DNA from: Paraburkholderia dilworthii
Lineage (GTDB): Bacteria > Pseudomonadota > Gammaproteobacteria > Burkholderiales > Burkholderiaceae
Direction: 5' to 3'
NCBI RefSeq assembly: GCF_000472525.1
Contig: NZ_AWZT01000001.1
Location: forward strand, 502,045-566,044
Length of the DNA stretch: 64,000 nt
The notes under the pieces were generated by a model. That model had not been told where the DNA came from. It saw only the letters and a program-made list of their open reading frames with translations, and did no database searches. Positions 1 through 8,447 of this stretch are shown piece by piece. The translations under genes and the position numbers were made by a program. The stretch's first letter is position 1, and each line of letters opens with the position of its first letter.

Positions 1-57
1 GCGAGCCACGTCGGCTGTTGCTGCTGGGTTGGCGGTTGCAGTGCTCACTGAGGTCAT
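1..57 (-). CDS. N-terminus of an unidentified protein, cut by the window edge
   Basis: The minus strand has an ATG at 57 followed by an open frame to the left edge. Only 19 residues are visible (MTSVSTATANPAATADVAR), low in complexity and rich in Ala and Thr, which does not identify a family. The Shine-Dalgarno is weak (an AGG immediately before the start). It would be divergent from the aldo/keto reductase at 323. It could equally be a chance frame. Confidence 0.35.
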   Translation of the reverse strand, partial: MTSVSTATANPAATADVAR

Positions 58-322
58 GCCTGTTTAGATGGGGATGCGACGCCCGATATCCAGACGGCGG
101 CAAAACCCGCCGCCGTTGCCGGCGCAGACGGACGTCGCGGAATCAGAGGACCAGTCTGGCAGGTTTCGGCGGCACGTGCTAAACGGTGCGGCAGCGGTGG
201 TGCTGCACATTGTGGTTGCCCGTCGGCGTTCCAGAAGCGACGGCAGCCAGCCTGCTCCGCGGCGCCAATTGCAGTACCCTTTACGGCTCACCTGTCCACT
301 CATCCACAATGGAGTTTCGACA

Positions 323-1375
323 ATGCGATACAACCAGCTTGGCCGCACCGGCGTATTTGTTTCCGAACTATGTCTGGGCACGATGACCTTCGGCGGCGGC
401 GAAGGCATGTGGAAGCAGATCGGCGATTTGCAGCAGGCCGACGCCGAGCGGCTCGTCGGCCGGGCGCTCGACGCGGGCATCAATTTTATCGACACAGCCG
501 ACGTCTATGCCGAAGGGCTGTCCGAGCAGATCACCGGGCAGGCGCTGAAAAACCTCAAGGTGCCGCGCGACAAGGTGGTCGTGGCAACCAAGGTTTTCGG
601 CCCGACCGACGAGTTTCCGAACGCGCGCGGCGCGTCGCGGTATCACATTGTCGACGGGGTGAAGGCCAGTTTGAAGCGGCTGCAACTCGATCACGTCGAC
701 CTCTATCAGATCCACGGTTTCGACCCGGCCACGCCGATCGAGGAAACCGTGCGCGCGCTCGATACGCTCGTGCAGCACGGTCATGTGCGCTATGTCGGCG
801 TGTCGAACTGGGCGGCGTGGCAGATCGTGAAGGCACTCGGCATTGCCGAGCGGCTGGGACTCGCGCGTTTCGAGACGCTCCAGGCGTACTACACGGTCGC
901 GGGCCGCGACCTGGAACGCGAACTCGTGCCGATGCTGCAAAGCGAAGGGCTTGGGCTGATGGTATGGAGTCCGCTCGCGGGCGGACTGTTGAGCGGCAAA
1001 TACGGGCGCGAGCAGCAGGGCGAAGCGGGCAGCCGTCGCACGACGTTCGATTTTCCGCCGGTCGACCGCGAGCGCGCGTACGACTGTATCGACGCGATGC
1101 GCGAGATTGCCGAGGCAAAGCACGTGTCGGTCGCGCAGATCGCGCTTGCGTGGCTCCTGCATCAACGGGTGGTGACGTCGGTGATCGTCGGCGCGAAGAA
1201 AGTCGAGCAACTGGACGACAACATCGCGGCCACCGGCGTCGCGCTCACCGCGGAGGAACTGGCGAAGCTCGATCAGGTGAGCGCGCTGCCCGCCGAGTAC
1301 CCCGGCTGGATGCTGGCGCGCCAGGGCGAGGCGCGCCGTAAGCAACTTGAGGAGGCGCGCCGTTTGGTGGTTTGA
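323..1375 (+). CDS. Aldo/keto reductase
   Basis: This 350-residue protein matches the NAD(P)H-dependent aldo/keto reductase superfamily, YajO/Tas-like branch. These are cytosolic TIM barrels that reduce aldehydes and ketones. The catalytic tetrad is visible as Asp57 and Tyr62 (in FIDTADVY), Lys90 (ATK) and His131 (QIHGF). The ATG at 323 is chosen because GGAG lies 8 nt upstream and the protein then begins with the family-typical MRYNQLGRTG. The frame is open further upstream to 68, but that part is not protein-like. The substrate cannot be told from sequence. It appears monocistronic. Confidence 0.92.
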   Translation: MRYNQLGRTGVFVSELCLGTMTFGGGEGMWKQIGDLQQADAERLVGRALDAGINFIDTADVYAEGLSEQITGQALKNLKVPRDKVVVATKVFGPTDEFPNARGASRYHIVDGVKASLKRLQLDHVDLYQIHGFDPATPIEETVRALDTLVQHGHVRYVGVSNWAAWQIVKALGIAERLGLARFETLQAYYTVAGRDLERELVPMLQSEGLGLMVWSPLAGGLLSGKYGREQQGEAGSRRTTFDFPPVDRERAYDCIDAMREIAEAKHVSVAQIALAWLLHQRVVTSVIVGAKKVEQLDDNIAATGVALTAEELAKLDQVSALPAEYPGWMLARQGEARRKQLEEARRLVV

Positions 1376-1428
1376 GGCGACTGTTTTGGGGGTGTCAGGC
1401 TGGCGCTCGGTGTGTTTGATGCGGAATT

Positions 1429-1504
1429 CCGGTGTATCGACGGACGTTCTGCCTATCCAACGGACCACCGCGTGTTTGGCGGACGTCCGGTCTATCGCCG
1501 GACG
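1429..1504. repeat. Pair of 18-bp near-identical direct repeats
   Basis: The motif CCGGTGTATCGACGGACG at 1429-1446 recurs at 1487-1504 with two changes. The second copy lies in a GTCCGG/CCGGAC inverted repeat with a 7-nt loop. It sits in the convergent gap between the reductase and the gene at 1549, so it could act as a weak terminator structure. There is no T-run. Confidence 0.5.
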
Positions 1505-1548
1505 CCCCCGCGTTAGCGTACGTTCCCCCGCATCAGACGCCCGGCGCG

Positions 1549-1899
1549 TTAAACACTCGTGTCGGAGGAATAAGCCGCGACAGCGTCCATCGTGCGGGCC
1601 GAGTACACCATCGTCGCGCCAGCGTTTATCGCGACCGCTACGCCGAGCGCTTCGGCGATTTCCTCGCGGCTCGCGCCATGCTTGAGCGCTTCGGCCGTAT
1701 GCACGGTGATACAGCCGTCGCAGCGCAAGCTCACCGCGACGGCAAGCGAGATCAGTTCGCGCGTCTTCGCGCCGAGCAGGTCGTTTTTCTGACCGGCGCC
1801 GGATAAGGTCTGATAGCCCTTGAGGGTATCCGGCGACAGCTTGCCGATTTCGCCGATACGTCCAAACAGCTTTTTGCGGTACTCAGTCCAGTTCAACAT
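1549..1899 (-). CDS. Carboxymuconolactone decarboxylase family protein (AhpD-like)
   Basis: A 116-residue protein of the CMD/AhpD-like fold. The redox-type motif Cys60-Asp-Gly-Cys63 followed by His67 (RCDGCITVH) is typical of small CMD peroxidase-like enzymes and makes a peroxide or thiol-redox role more likely than true lactone decarboxylation. The start at 1899 is supported by AAGGAG upstream of the ATG. A further in-frame start at 1995 only adds unrelated residues. It is divergent from an AraC regulator whose N-terminal cupin type is commonly paired with CMD genes, which suggests local control. Confidence 0.88.
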   Translation of the reverse strand: MLNWTEYRKKLFGRIGEIGKLSPDTLKGYQTLSGAGQKNDLLGAKTRELISLAVAVSLRCDGCITVHTAEALKHGASREEIAEALGVAVAINAGATMVYSARTMDAVAAYSSDTSV

Positions 1900-2014
1900 G
1901 GCGGTGCTCCTTCCTGTTGCGCGCTGGCGGTTGCCGGCGTCGTGGGACACAGTATTGCGCCGGGCGGCGATATCCTGAATACTCGATTCGCTCAATTTTT
2001 AGCGCGAACGTCTC

Positions 2015-3019
2015 ATGGATACGCTTAGCCGATTGCTCGACCTTGCCCGGCCGCAGGCCAGCCTCGATTTGCGCTGCCTGTTGAGCGGCGCGTTCGACGT
2101 CGATCATCCGCCGATGGAGCCGGGCATAGCGCCGTTTCATCTCGTTCTCGCGGGCGAGTGCGTCATCGAACTGGCGGACGGCGCGCAAGTGCGCTTACAG
2201 GCCGGCGATTTCATGTTGTTTCCGCGCGGTGCGGCGCATCGCGTGAGGGATGTCGAACTCGGCGCCGCGAGCGCGCCGCTGGTAATGAGTCACGACGGGC
2301 TGCTGCCGGTCAGGCGAAACGACGGCCTGCGCGCCGGCAAAGCGACAGGCGGCGATCGAGTCGACGGCGAACCGGCGAGCGAAGCCGCCTCCGCCTCCAC
2401 CGACCTCGACCTGCTCTGCGGCCGCTTCGTCTACACGCCGGGTTCGTCGGCATTGCTGCTGAATGCGCTGCCCGATCCGTTCCATGTCTCGCTCGGCAGC
2501 GCCCGCGCGCTTGCGCCCTTGCACACGCTGATCGCTTTGATGCGCGACGAAGCCGGCCAACGCCGGCCGGGCGCGCTCGCCATCGTCACGGCGCTGAGCC
2601 AGGCGCTCTTTGCAATGGCGTTGCGCGTGCACGGCGAGCGGGCCGATTCGACGCCCGGCATGTTGGCGCTGCTCGCCGACGCGCGTCTTGCGACGTCGGT
2701 GCAGAGCATGCTGAGCGCGCCGCAGCGAGCGTGGACCATCGCCGAACTAGGCGAACTCGCGGCGATGTCGCGTGCCACTTACGCGCGGCGCTTTAACGAA
2801 CGCGCCGGCATGACCGTGATGGATTTCCTCACACAGGTCCGCATGACGATTGCTTGCGACCTGCTGCGCCGCACGCAGCGCAGCGCGGCGGAAATCGGCG
2901 AAGCAGTGGGGTATCAATCGGAAGCCGCGTTCGGCAAGGCGTTTCAGCAAAGCGTCGGCGTGACGCCGGGGCGCTACCGGCGCGGTCCACAGCAAAGCGC
3001 GGCGGCCAGGACTGCATGA
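2015..3019 (+). CDS. AraC family transcriptional regulator with N-terminal cupin
   Basis: This 334-residue regulator has an AraC-ligand-binding cupin of the cupin_6 type in roughly residues 5-200. The C-terminal two-helix-turn-helix AraC domain is in about residues 225-325 (IAELGELAAMSRATYARRF, then AAEIGEAVGYQSEAAFGKAF). The linker near residues 105-130 is low in complexity. It is transcribed divergently from the CMD-family gene across a 115-bp gap. I infer that it controls that gene. The effector is unknown. Confidence 0.9.
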   Translation: MDTLSRLLDLARPQASLDLRCLLSGAFDVDHPPMEPGIAPFHLVLAGECVIELADGAQVRLQAGDFMLFPRGAAHRVRDVELGAASAPLVMSHDGLLPVRRNDGLRAGKATGGDRVDGEPASEAASASTDLDLLCGRFVYTPGSSALLLNALPDPFHVSLGSARALAPLHTLIALMRDEAGQRRPGALAIVTALSQALFAMALRVHGERADSTPGMLALLADARLATSVQSMLSAPQRAWTIAELGELAAMSRATYARRFNERAGMTVMDFLTQVRMTIACDLLRRTQRSAAEIGEAVGYQSEAAFGKAFQQSVGVTPGRYRRGPQQSAAARTA

Positions 3020-3033
3020 AGCGGGCGATGCGC

Positions 3034-3606
3034 TCAGCGCGCCTTGCCGCGCGTGCCGAACCCATGCCGTTCTGCGCGCGACATCAGCCACGCGACCAGC
3101 AGCGCGCAAACGGTGCCGAGCGTGACTTCGCCGAGCCGCAACAAGGCCGTGTCCCACGCCGAACCGATGCCCGGAACCAGCAGCATGATGGTCGCGGTGA
3201 TGCCGCCGAGCCGCGCCGCGCTTCCCACGTTGACGATCCAGCAGATGACAATGGCCGCCGCCACCGTCGCCGCATAGGCCGCAAAATAGCCGTGGCCGAG
3301 CGTCGCGCCGGCAAGTCCGCATAGGCCGCCGGCCATCGCGCCGATGAACTGGTCGCGCGACAGCTTGCGCGTGTCGATATAGCTGTGCTGGCTGACTGCA
3401 ATCGCAGTGATCGCCGCCCAGAACGCCTGCTCCGTATGCAGCACCCGGCCGATGCCGAACGCGAGGCTCGCGCCCGCCACCGCCTGAAACGCCATCACAC
3501 TGCCTTCGGTCAGCCGCTCGGCAAGCGGCAGCGCTTTGAGGAACGCGAAAAGCGATTCGCCGGCGCTCGCGCGTGTCGTTCCTGCTGGATCGTCGGAAGG
3601 CGTCAT
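3034..3606 (-). CDS. FUSC/aromatic acid exporter-like membrane protein
   Basis: A 190-residue inner-membrane protein with about six hydrophobic helices. The region following residue 60 (HTEQAFWAAITAIAVSQ, then the polar RDQFIGAMAGGLCG) matches the FUSC-like repeat seen in fusaric acid resistance and aromatic acid efflux proteins. It holds only one membrane unit, without the large cytoplasmic domain of full-length FUSC transporters, so it is a short family member. It lies 61 nt downstream of the antiporter gene on the same strand and may be co-transcribed. It ends 14 nt from the convergent AraC gene. Confidence 0.78.
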   Translation of the reverse strand: MTPSDDPAGTTRASAGESLFAFLKALPLAERLTEGSVMAFQAVAGASLAFGIGRVLHTEQAFWAAITAIAVSQHSYIDTRKLSRDQFIGAMAGGLCGLAGATLGHGYFAAYAATVAAAIVICWIVNVGSAARLGGITATIMLLVPGIGSAWDTALLRLGEVTLGTVCALLVAWLMSRAERHGFGTRGKAR

Positions 3607-3667
3607 CGAATCGCGAGGTCCAAAAAAAGCGGCAGCGGCTGCAAAGGCAGCGAACAGGCCAAGTAGT

Positions 3668-4993
3668 CTAGCTTTCGCTATGACGCAGCCGGCGGTAGCG
3701 GTTCATCAGCGGCGTTGCCGACACGCCGTGGATCACCACCGACGCCGTGACGACCGCGAGCGCAAGCGGCACGAGCGGCTTGATATCGGCAGCCGGGCCG
3801 TGTTCGAGCGAGTAAGCCAGATAGTAGAACGAACCCACGCCGCGAATGCCGAACCAACTCATCAGGCGCCTTTGCGTTGGCGCGGCGTCCGAGCCGAGCA
3901 ACGACAATTCGACCGACGCGGGCCGCACGAAAACGAACAGCGCCACGATGAGCGCGAGCGCGTGCCACGTGAAAAGCGGTGCGTTCAGCGTGGCGAGCAC
4001 GTTGCCGACGGTTGCCATGATGATCACTTCCGCGATGCGTTCGAGCTCGATCGTGAAGCCCAATACAGATTCCGTCATGAATGCGTGCGCTTTCTCCGGA
4101 TCGGACGCGGTGGCGTCGACGTCTTCCGAATCGACGGTGCCGATGGTTTCGCGCGGCGAGGCTCCGCCGCTCGCCCGATATTCGACACGACGCATCGATA
4201 CGCCCGCCGCGAACACGGCGAGAAAGCCGTAAGTCTGTGCAAACTGCGCCGCGCCGAACGACAAGCCGATCAGGCCGAGTGCAAAGAAGCCTTCGAGGCC
4301 GAGCGCGTGCGCATAGTGCGTGCGCAGCCACGCGACCGCGTGCGTCGTGACCCAGCCGAGCAGCCCGCCGATGGCGAGCGCCCCCAGCACGCCCCACACG
4401 ACGGCGCCGGCGAGCTTCAGATCGAGCACGTCGCCGGCGTCGGCTCCATGCGTCGCACAAAACGCGAGACCCACCATCGCGAACGGCAACGCAATGCCGT
4501 CGTTCAGGCCGCCTTCGCCGGAAAGCGCGAAGCGCAGCAGGTCGTGATCGCCGGGGTCGTGCACCTGGACGTCGTGGGCCAGCACCGGGTCGGTCGGGGC
4601 GAGAATCGCGGCCAGCAAGATGGCCGGTCCCCAGCCAAGATGCAGCACGTACACGCAGAAGAGGGCGAGGAGCGGCACAGTTGCCAGCATCGCGAGAAAG
4701 CCGAGACGCAACGGCACCATCCACAGTTTGTCGAACACGCCCACGCGCAAACGCAGTCCGATGGCGAACAGCGACACCAGCAGGGCGATTTCGGTGACGG
4801 TGCGCAGCAGATGCGCGTCGGCGACCATGTCGAGGTGCAGCAGATCGAAGCCGGGTGGCCCGAGCGCATACCCGAGCGCAACGTAGAACATGGCCGCGCT
4901 GACGGGCAGACGGCGCAGGGTGGTCGCGGCCAAGCCCATGAATACGAGCACCGCGCCGACGATAAGGAACCACAAGGTCTCGTGCATGTTCAT
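3668..4993 (-). CDS. Na+/H+ antiporter, CPA1 family
   Basis: A polytopic membrane protein of about 441 residues with some 12 transmembrane helices. The motif AILAPTDPVLAHDVQ followed by SGEGGLNDGIALPF is characteristic of cation/proton antiporters; the Asp residues in APTDP and GLNDG are candidate ion-binding residues. The expected role is Na+ or K+/H+ exchange for pH and salt homeostasis. The start is uncertain: the ATG at 4993 gives MNMHETLWF right before the first helix, while an in-frame start at 5023 adds ten residues. Neither has a strong Shine-Dalgarno. Confidence 0.88.
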   Translation of the reverse strand: MNMHETLWFLIVGAVLVFMGLAATTLRRLPVSAAMFYVALGYALGPPGFDLLHLDMVADAHLLRTVTEIALLVSLFAIGLRLRVGVFDKLWMVPLRLGFLAMLATVPLLALFCVYVLHLGWGPAILLAAILAPTDPVLAHDVQVHDPGDHDLLRFALSGEGGLNDGIALPFAMVGLAFCATHGADAGDVLDLKLAGAVVWGVLGALAIGGLLGWVTTHAVAWLRTHYAHALGLEGFFALGLIGLSFGAAQFAQTYGFLAVFAAGVSMRRVEYRASGGASPRETIGTVDSEDVDATASDPEKAHAFMTESVLGFTIELERIAEVIIMATVGNVLATLNAPLFTWHALALIVALFVFVRPASVELSLLGSDAAPTQRRLMSWFGIRGVGSFYYLAYSLEHGPAADIKPLVPLALAVVTASVVIHGVSATPLMNRYRRLRHSES

Positions 4994-5102
4994 CCGGTTA
5001 AGGCCGGCATGCGGGCGGCGCATGCGAAGCCGGGGTGGATGGGTGCGGAGCCGGACGCGTCAGGTGGCTAAAGCCAGTCCATAACAGCACGCATCAATGC
5101 AG

Positions 5103-5522
5103 TTACGGCGTGCGTCCGAACGCTTCGCGCAGCTTGCGCTTCGCTTGCTCCAGCGTTGCGCGGCGAGTTTTCGGCAGATTTTTGCCCGCGCGGTTGATGT
5201 AGAAGTTGAGCATCGACATCGCCGATTGGAACGGCGTGCCTTTGCGGCGGCGGCTTCTGGTCGACGACTGTTTCAGCGATTGCGCGATCTCTTCGGCGTT
5301 GCCCGTTTTGAAGATGTCCCGTTCGAGATCCATCGCGTCGCTGGTTTCCATCACATGATGCGACCACTTGCGCGAACTCTTGCCGCCTGTGCGCGACGCC
5401 TTCTTATGCTGCGCCGCATGAGCTTGCGCATGGCGCTGACGCGGCGGCCGTCCCGACTTGCCGCGCGCCGGCGAGCGCCTCGATTTGCGCGTCGATTTGC
5501 TGGTCGTTTTTCTGGCCGCCAT
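5103..5522 (-). CDS. DUF3175 domain protein
   Basis: A 139-residue basic protein. Residues 1-60 are a Lys/Arg/Ser-rich tail, probably disordered and nucleic-acid binding. The remainder (from KWSHHVMETSDAMDLE to KRKLREAFGR) matches the DUF3175 family of uncharacterised proteobacterial proteins. The ATG at 5522 is chosen because GGAGG lies 8 nt upstream; an in-frame start at 5579 has none. It is the first member of a run of stress-type genes. The function is unknown; DNA binding is only an inference from the tail. Confidence 0.85.
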   Translation of the reverse strand: MAARKTTSKSTRKSRRSPARGKSGRPPRQRHAQAHAAQHKKASRTGGKSSRKWSHHVMETSDAMDLERDIFKTGNAEEIAQSLKQSSTRSRRRKGTPFQSAMSMLNFYINRAGKNLPKTRRATLEQAKRKLREAFGRTP

Positions 5523-5634
5523 CAGCGCCGCCTCCGTTTTTTTGAGTTGAGGTTGCAGGGCTCCTGCTCGCGCGTTCACTGGGGATTCGCGACGCTATTC
5601 GCACGCTGAAAATCACACGCCCTGAAAGTCGAAC

Positions 5635-5666
5635 GCGCCGGCCGCCGCGATGGCGGCGTGCCGGCG
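5635..5666. repeat. Strong GC-rich hairpin
   Basis: The inverted repeat pairs GCGCCGGC-CGCC with GGCG-GCCGGCGC around a very short loop, with one bulged T. It lies between the PRC-barrel gene (ends at 5729) and the DUF3175 gene on the minus strand. No T-run follows in either direction, so it is not a canonical intrinsic terminator, but it could slow transcription or protect the 3' end. Confidence 0.55.
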
Positions 5667-5728
5667 CATCGTCATCAGGACGCCGCGTGCAGCGCGAACG
5701 GCTTCACGCGTTCGCCGCGGATCGCCGA

Positions 5729-6244
5729 TTACAGCTTGACTCCACCGGCTTCAGGCGCGTCCGACGAACCCGCCGGAATATCGCCCACGCCCGCGTCATC
5801 GCGCATATCGAACCGGTCGCGGCTCCAGTACGGCTCGCTGCCGTAGTACTGGTGCACGGATGTGGCCCACGTCTGGTCCGCCATCGACGGCCAATGGTCC
5901 TTGTCGAAGCCGGGTGCGTTTTTCACGCGCTCCGCTGTCATGTTGAGCACGAAGCACTTCTGCTCGGTATCGAGCGTGAGCGCGCGCCACGGAATCGCAA
6001 GCAGTTTGTCGCCGATGCCGAGAAAGCCGCCGCTCGACAGCACCGCATACGCGATGCGGCCCGAGCCCACGTCGAGCATGATGTCCTTGATCTTGCCGAT
6101 ATCCTCGCCGTCGCTGCTGAGCACTCTGTTGTCGTCGAGCGTGTCTGCCGCCATCACGTCCGGGCCGGGGCCGTCCGCCGTCGCGCTGCCTTTACCGACG
6201 ATGCGTGCACCTTCCGTGCCTTGCGTCTGACTTTGCATGACCAT
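5729..6244 (-). CDS. PRC-barrel domain protein
   Basis: A 171-residue protein whose central part (about residues 35-110: VLSSDGEDIGKIKDIMLD, then GGFLGIGDKLLAIPW) is a PRC-barrel domain like those of the photosynthetic reaction centre H subunit and RimM. A poorly conserved acidic C-terminus follows. Stand-alone PRC-barrel proteins of this type are common in soil Burkholderiales and Rhizobiales and are often stress-induced, without a defined biochemical role. The start at 6244 is set by AAGGAGG 7 nt upstream. Confidence 0.87.
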   Translation of the reverse strand: MVMQSQTQGTEGARIVGKGSATADGPGPDVMAADTLDDNRVLSSDGEDIGKIKDIMLDVGSGRIAYAVLSSGGFLGIGDKLLAIPWRALTLDTEQKCFVLNMTAERVKNAPGFDKDHWPSMADQTWATSVHQYYGSEPYWSRDRFDMRDDAGVGDIPAGSSDAPEAGGVKL

Positions 6245-6624
6245 GATGTGCCTCCTTTGCAGGTTAGGGGTGACGACCAGTGCAGCAACGTCCGTTCCTC
6301 GACCGGTTTCGCCGCCGCGCGTGGCGCGTCGCGGAAAGCGTCGGCGCAGGGCCCGAATGCGCGCACAGGGCGGCTGCGCGAAGCGCGGACACGCTCGCCG
6401 CAGGGTGTCGACGCGTGCCTGCAAGCGTGCCGTAGCTGCGTAAAGGATGCGTGCGCGATTGAAATTCCTGCGCCCATGCAACGCTTGCAGAGGGGCCGGA
6501 AAGAAAGCTCAGGCGGCATATCGATTGCTCGACGACGGTTGAGCATCATGAATGCGGCGGATATCGGCGCCGCGCTGTATCGATGCGCCGAAGCACACGT
6601 CGGCGCATCGCGGGAGATACGATC
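6245..6624. other. Intergenic region of about 380 bp
   Basis: This region separates the divergent PRC-barrel gene and the small gene at 6625, so it should hold both promoters. No convincing -35/-10 pair was found. It contains a perfect stem-loop at 6581-6610 listed separately. A 26-codon frame at 6548-6628 overlaps the next start but has no Shine-Dalgarno. Confidence 0.5.
6581..6610 (+). promoter_or_regulatory. Perfect 11-bp stem-loop abutting a ribosome binding site
   Basis: CGATGCGCCGA at 6581-6591 pairs perfectly with TCGGCGCATCG at 6600-6610 around an 8-nt loop. The Shine-Dalgarno GGGAG of the downstream small gene begins at 6612, so the stem would sit directly against the ribosome footprint. 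It could affect translation or mRNA stability. The structure is seen in the sequence; the role is inferred. Confidence 0.5.
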
Positions 6625-6921
6625 ATGACCCAACGAATTCACTATCAGTCGAACATTTGCGGCGGGGATTTCAAGCACGTACGCGAGTGTTTTCGCGACT
6701 GGAAATCGCAGCCGCTCGTGTATCGCAGAAATCAGCGGATGTTCGAAGGCAAGCAGGAAGTCAGGCCGTTGACGGAGCGCGTGTTCGCCAACGGGGAAGT
6801 CGCACATGAAGCGCTCGCGCGAGTTTGCGATCCCGGCGACCCGTATGCGCTCGCCGCGGAAATCCGCGACGGCGAGCGCGACGTCTGGCTCGTGATGGCC
6901 GCATTCGAAGAAGAAATTTGA
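6625..6921 (+). CDS. Small protein of unknown function
   Basis: A 98-residue soluble protein that I do not recognise. It has no signal peptide or membrane segment and is rich in charged and aromatic residues (FRDWKSQPLVYRRNQRMF). The ATG at 6625 has GGAG 9 nt upstream, and codon use matches the neighbours, so it is likely a true gene. A perfect stem-loop lies directly in front of its ribosome binding site. It ends 39 nt from the convergent topoisomerase gene and sits within the stress-type cluster. Confidence 0.7.
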   Translation: MTQRIHYQSNICGGDFKHVRECFRDWKSQPLVYRRNQRMFEGKQEVRPLTERVFANGEVAHEALARVCDPGDPYALAAEIRDGERDVWLVMAAFEEEI

Positions 6922-6959
6922 TTCGTTACCCGAAATAACAGGCGTGCATAGGCGCGACG

Positions 6960-8300
6960 CTAACGGACCGCTGGTTTTTCCGCGCGCTGCGCTGCGCGCG
7001 GCTTCGCGGATGGCCGCGCGGTTCGCGCGCTGGCTTTGGCGCTGGCTTTATTGCGGGCGTCACTGCCGCCTTTTGCAGCGGCATTCGCTGCCGCCTTGTT
7101 CGCTTGCTTGCGAATCGTGCGCGATTTCTTCAGGAGCGTCGTAATGGAACCGTTGATGCTATTGGCGGTATCCGTTTCGCGCAGCCTGCGGCCCTTCGCG
7201 CCGGCCTGACGCGCGAGCCTGGCGGCGCGTTTCTCCGCATGCGCGAGCAACGCGGCGAACGCCACCTCGTCCACTTTCAGACCGCGACGCGACTGGCCAG
7301 GCGGCAGGCTCTGCAACTCGTCGGCCTCGAACGCGCTGATAACCGCCGGATGAATGTAGCAGCGCCGGCACACCGCGGGTGTGTTGCGCAGCAAGCCCGC
7401 CACTTCCTTCACGGTCGCGACGATATGATGCCGCGCTTCGGCGGCGCTGCCGCACACGAGGCGCCGCAGCGTCGCCAACGCGTAGACGCTGCCCGCCCAC
7501 GTTCGATAGTCCTTCGCAGTGAAGTCGGCGCCGCTCGCGCGGCGCAGATAGTCGTTGATGTCGGCCGAGCCTACGGTGCGGCGCGTGCCGTCTTCGTCGA
7601 GATACTGGAACAGGTCGTGACCCGGCAGTTCCGCACAGCGCCGCACGATGCGCTTCACGCGCGGGTCGTCGACCGTCACGTCGTGTTCGATGCCGCTCTT
7701 GCCGCGAAACCTGAAACGCAACTGTCCCGCTTCGACCTTGACGTGTTTCTTGCGCAACGTCGTCAAGCCGTACGACTGGTTTTCACGCGCGTATTCGACA
7801 CTGCCGATGCGAACCAGCGTCGTATCGAGCAGCCGCACGACCGCTGCGATCACTTTGTCGCACGGCATGCCGGGCAGTTCGAGATCGCGGGCGACGCGCG
7901 CGCGAATTCTCGGTAATGCCCGTGCGAATTCCGCCATGCGTTCGTATTTGTCCGCGTCGCGCGTTTCGCGCCAGCGCGGGTGATAACGGTATTGCTTGCG
8001 ACCGCGCGTGTCGCGGCCCGTCGCCTGAATATGGCCGCGCGGGTCCGGACAGATCCATACGTCTTCGTAGGCGGGCGGAATGGCGAGCGAGTTGATGCGC
8101 TGGATTTCCGCTTCGTCTTCAATGCGCTTTCCCTGCACGTCGAAATACGCGAAGCCGTCTTTCTCGCGCTTGCGCGTGTAGCCCGGCTTGCTGTCGTCGG
8201 CATGGTGCAGGCCGGGCGGCATCGAGGCTGTCGCGGGCTGCTTCGCGCTGTCGTCGGTCGATGCATGACCGTTGTGGGTTGTGCTGGTTGTCATAGCCAT
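6960..8300 (-). CDS. DNA topoisomerase IB (poxvirus/bacterial type)
   Basis: A 446-residue type IB topoisomerase, which relaxes supercoils through a 3'-phosphotyrosyl link. The fold is complete: an N-terminal domain (IPPAYEDVWICPDPRGH, about residues 74-90) and a catalytic core with Arg164, Lys201, Arg266 and the nucleophile Tyr315 (CRRCYIHP). The position nine residues before the Tyr is Asn306, as in Deinococcus TopIB, rather than the His of poxvirus enzymes. The last 90 residues form a Lys/Ala/Arg-rich tail. The start is at 8300 or 8294; a longer frame to 8498 is not protein-like. It is divergent from the acidic protein at 8448. Confidence 0.93.
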   Translation of the reverse strand: MAMTTSTTHNGHASTDDSAKQPATASMPPGLHHADDSKPGYTRKREKDGFAYFDVQGKRIEDEAEIQRINSLAIPPAYEDVWICPDPRGHIQATGRDTRGRKQYRYHPRWRETRDADKYERMAEFARALPRIRARVARDLELPGMPCDKVIAAVVRLLDTTLVRIGSVEYARENQSYGLTTLRKKHVKVEAGQLRFRFRGKSGIEHDVTVDDPRVKRIVRRCAELPGHDLFQYLDEDGTRRTVGSADINDYLRRASGADFTAKDYRTWAGSVYALATLRRLVCGSAAEARHHIVATVKEVAGLLRNTPAVCRRCYIHPAVISAFEADELQSLPPGQSRRGLKVDEVAFAALLAHAEKRAARLARQAGAKGRRLRETDTANSINGSITTLLKKSRTIRKQANKAAANAAAKGGSDARNKASAKASARTARPSAKPRAAQRAEKPAVR

Positions 8301-8447
8301 CTTTGCAGGTAGAACTTTCAAGCGTGAAGCGCGTTGCGCCAGTGATGGCCCGAAGCAAAGGCAATGCCCGGCAATGTTCGCGCAATCGAGGGGGGAACGG
8401 TCCTTGCGATGAACGTCATACGTATCAACCCAGCAAAGGAGAGCGCC

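Noticed and set aside
368..1468. Minus-strand open frame of about 366 codons
   Set aside because: It is antisense to the aldo/keto reductase, which carries the full catalytic tetrad.
3536..5071. Long open frame of about 511 codons on the plus strand
   Set aside because: It lies antisense to the Na+/H+ antiporter. Its translation is Arg/His/Glu-rich and low in complexity, as expected from a GC-rich shadow frame.
6548..6628. 26-codon frame overlapping the start of the gene at 6625, a possible leader peptide
   Set aside because: It has no ribosome site and contains no run of regulatory codons; the stem-loop within it is better explained as an RNA structure.
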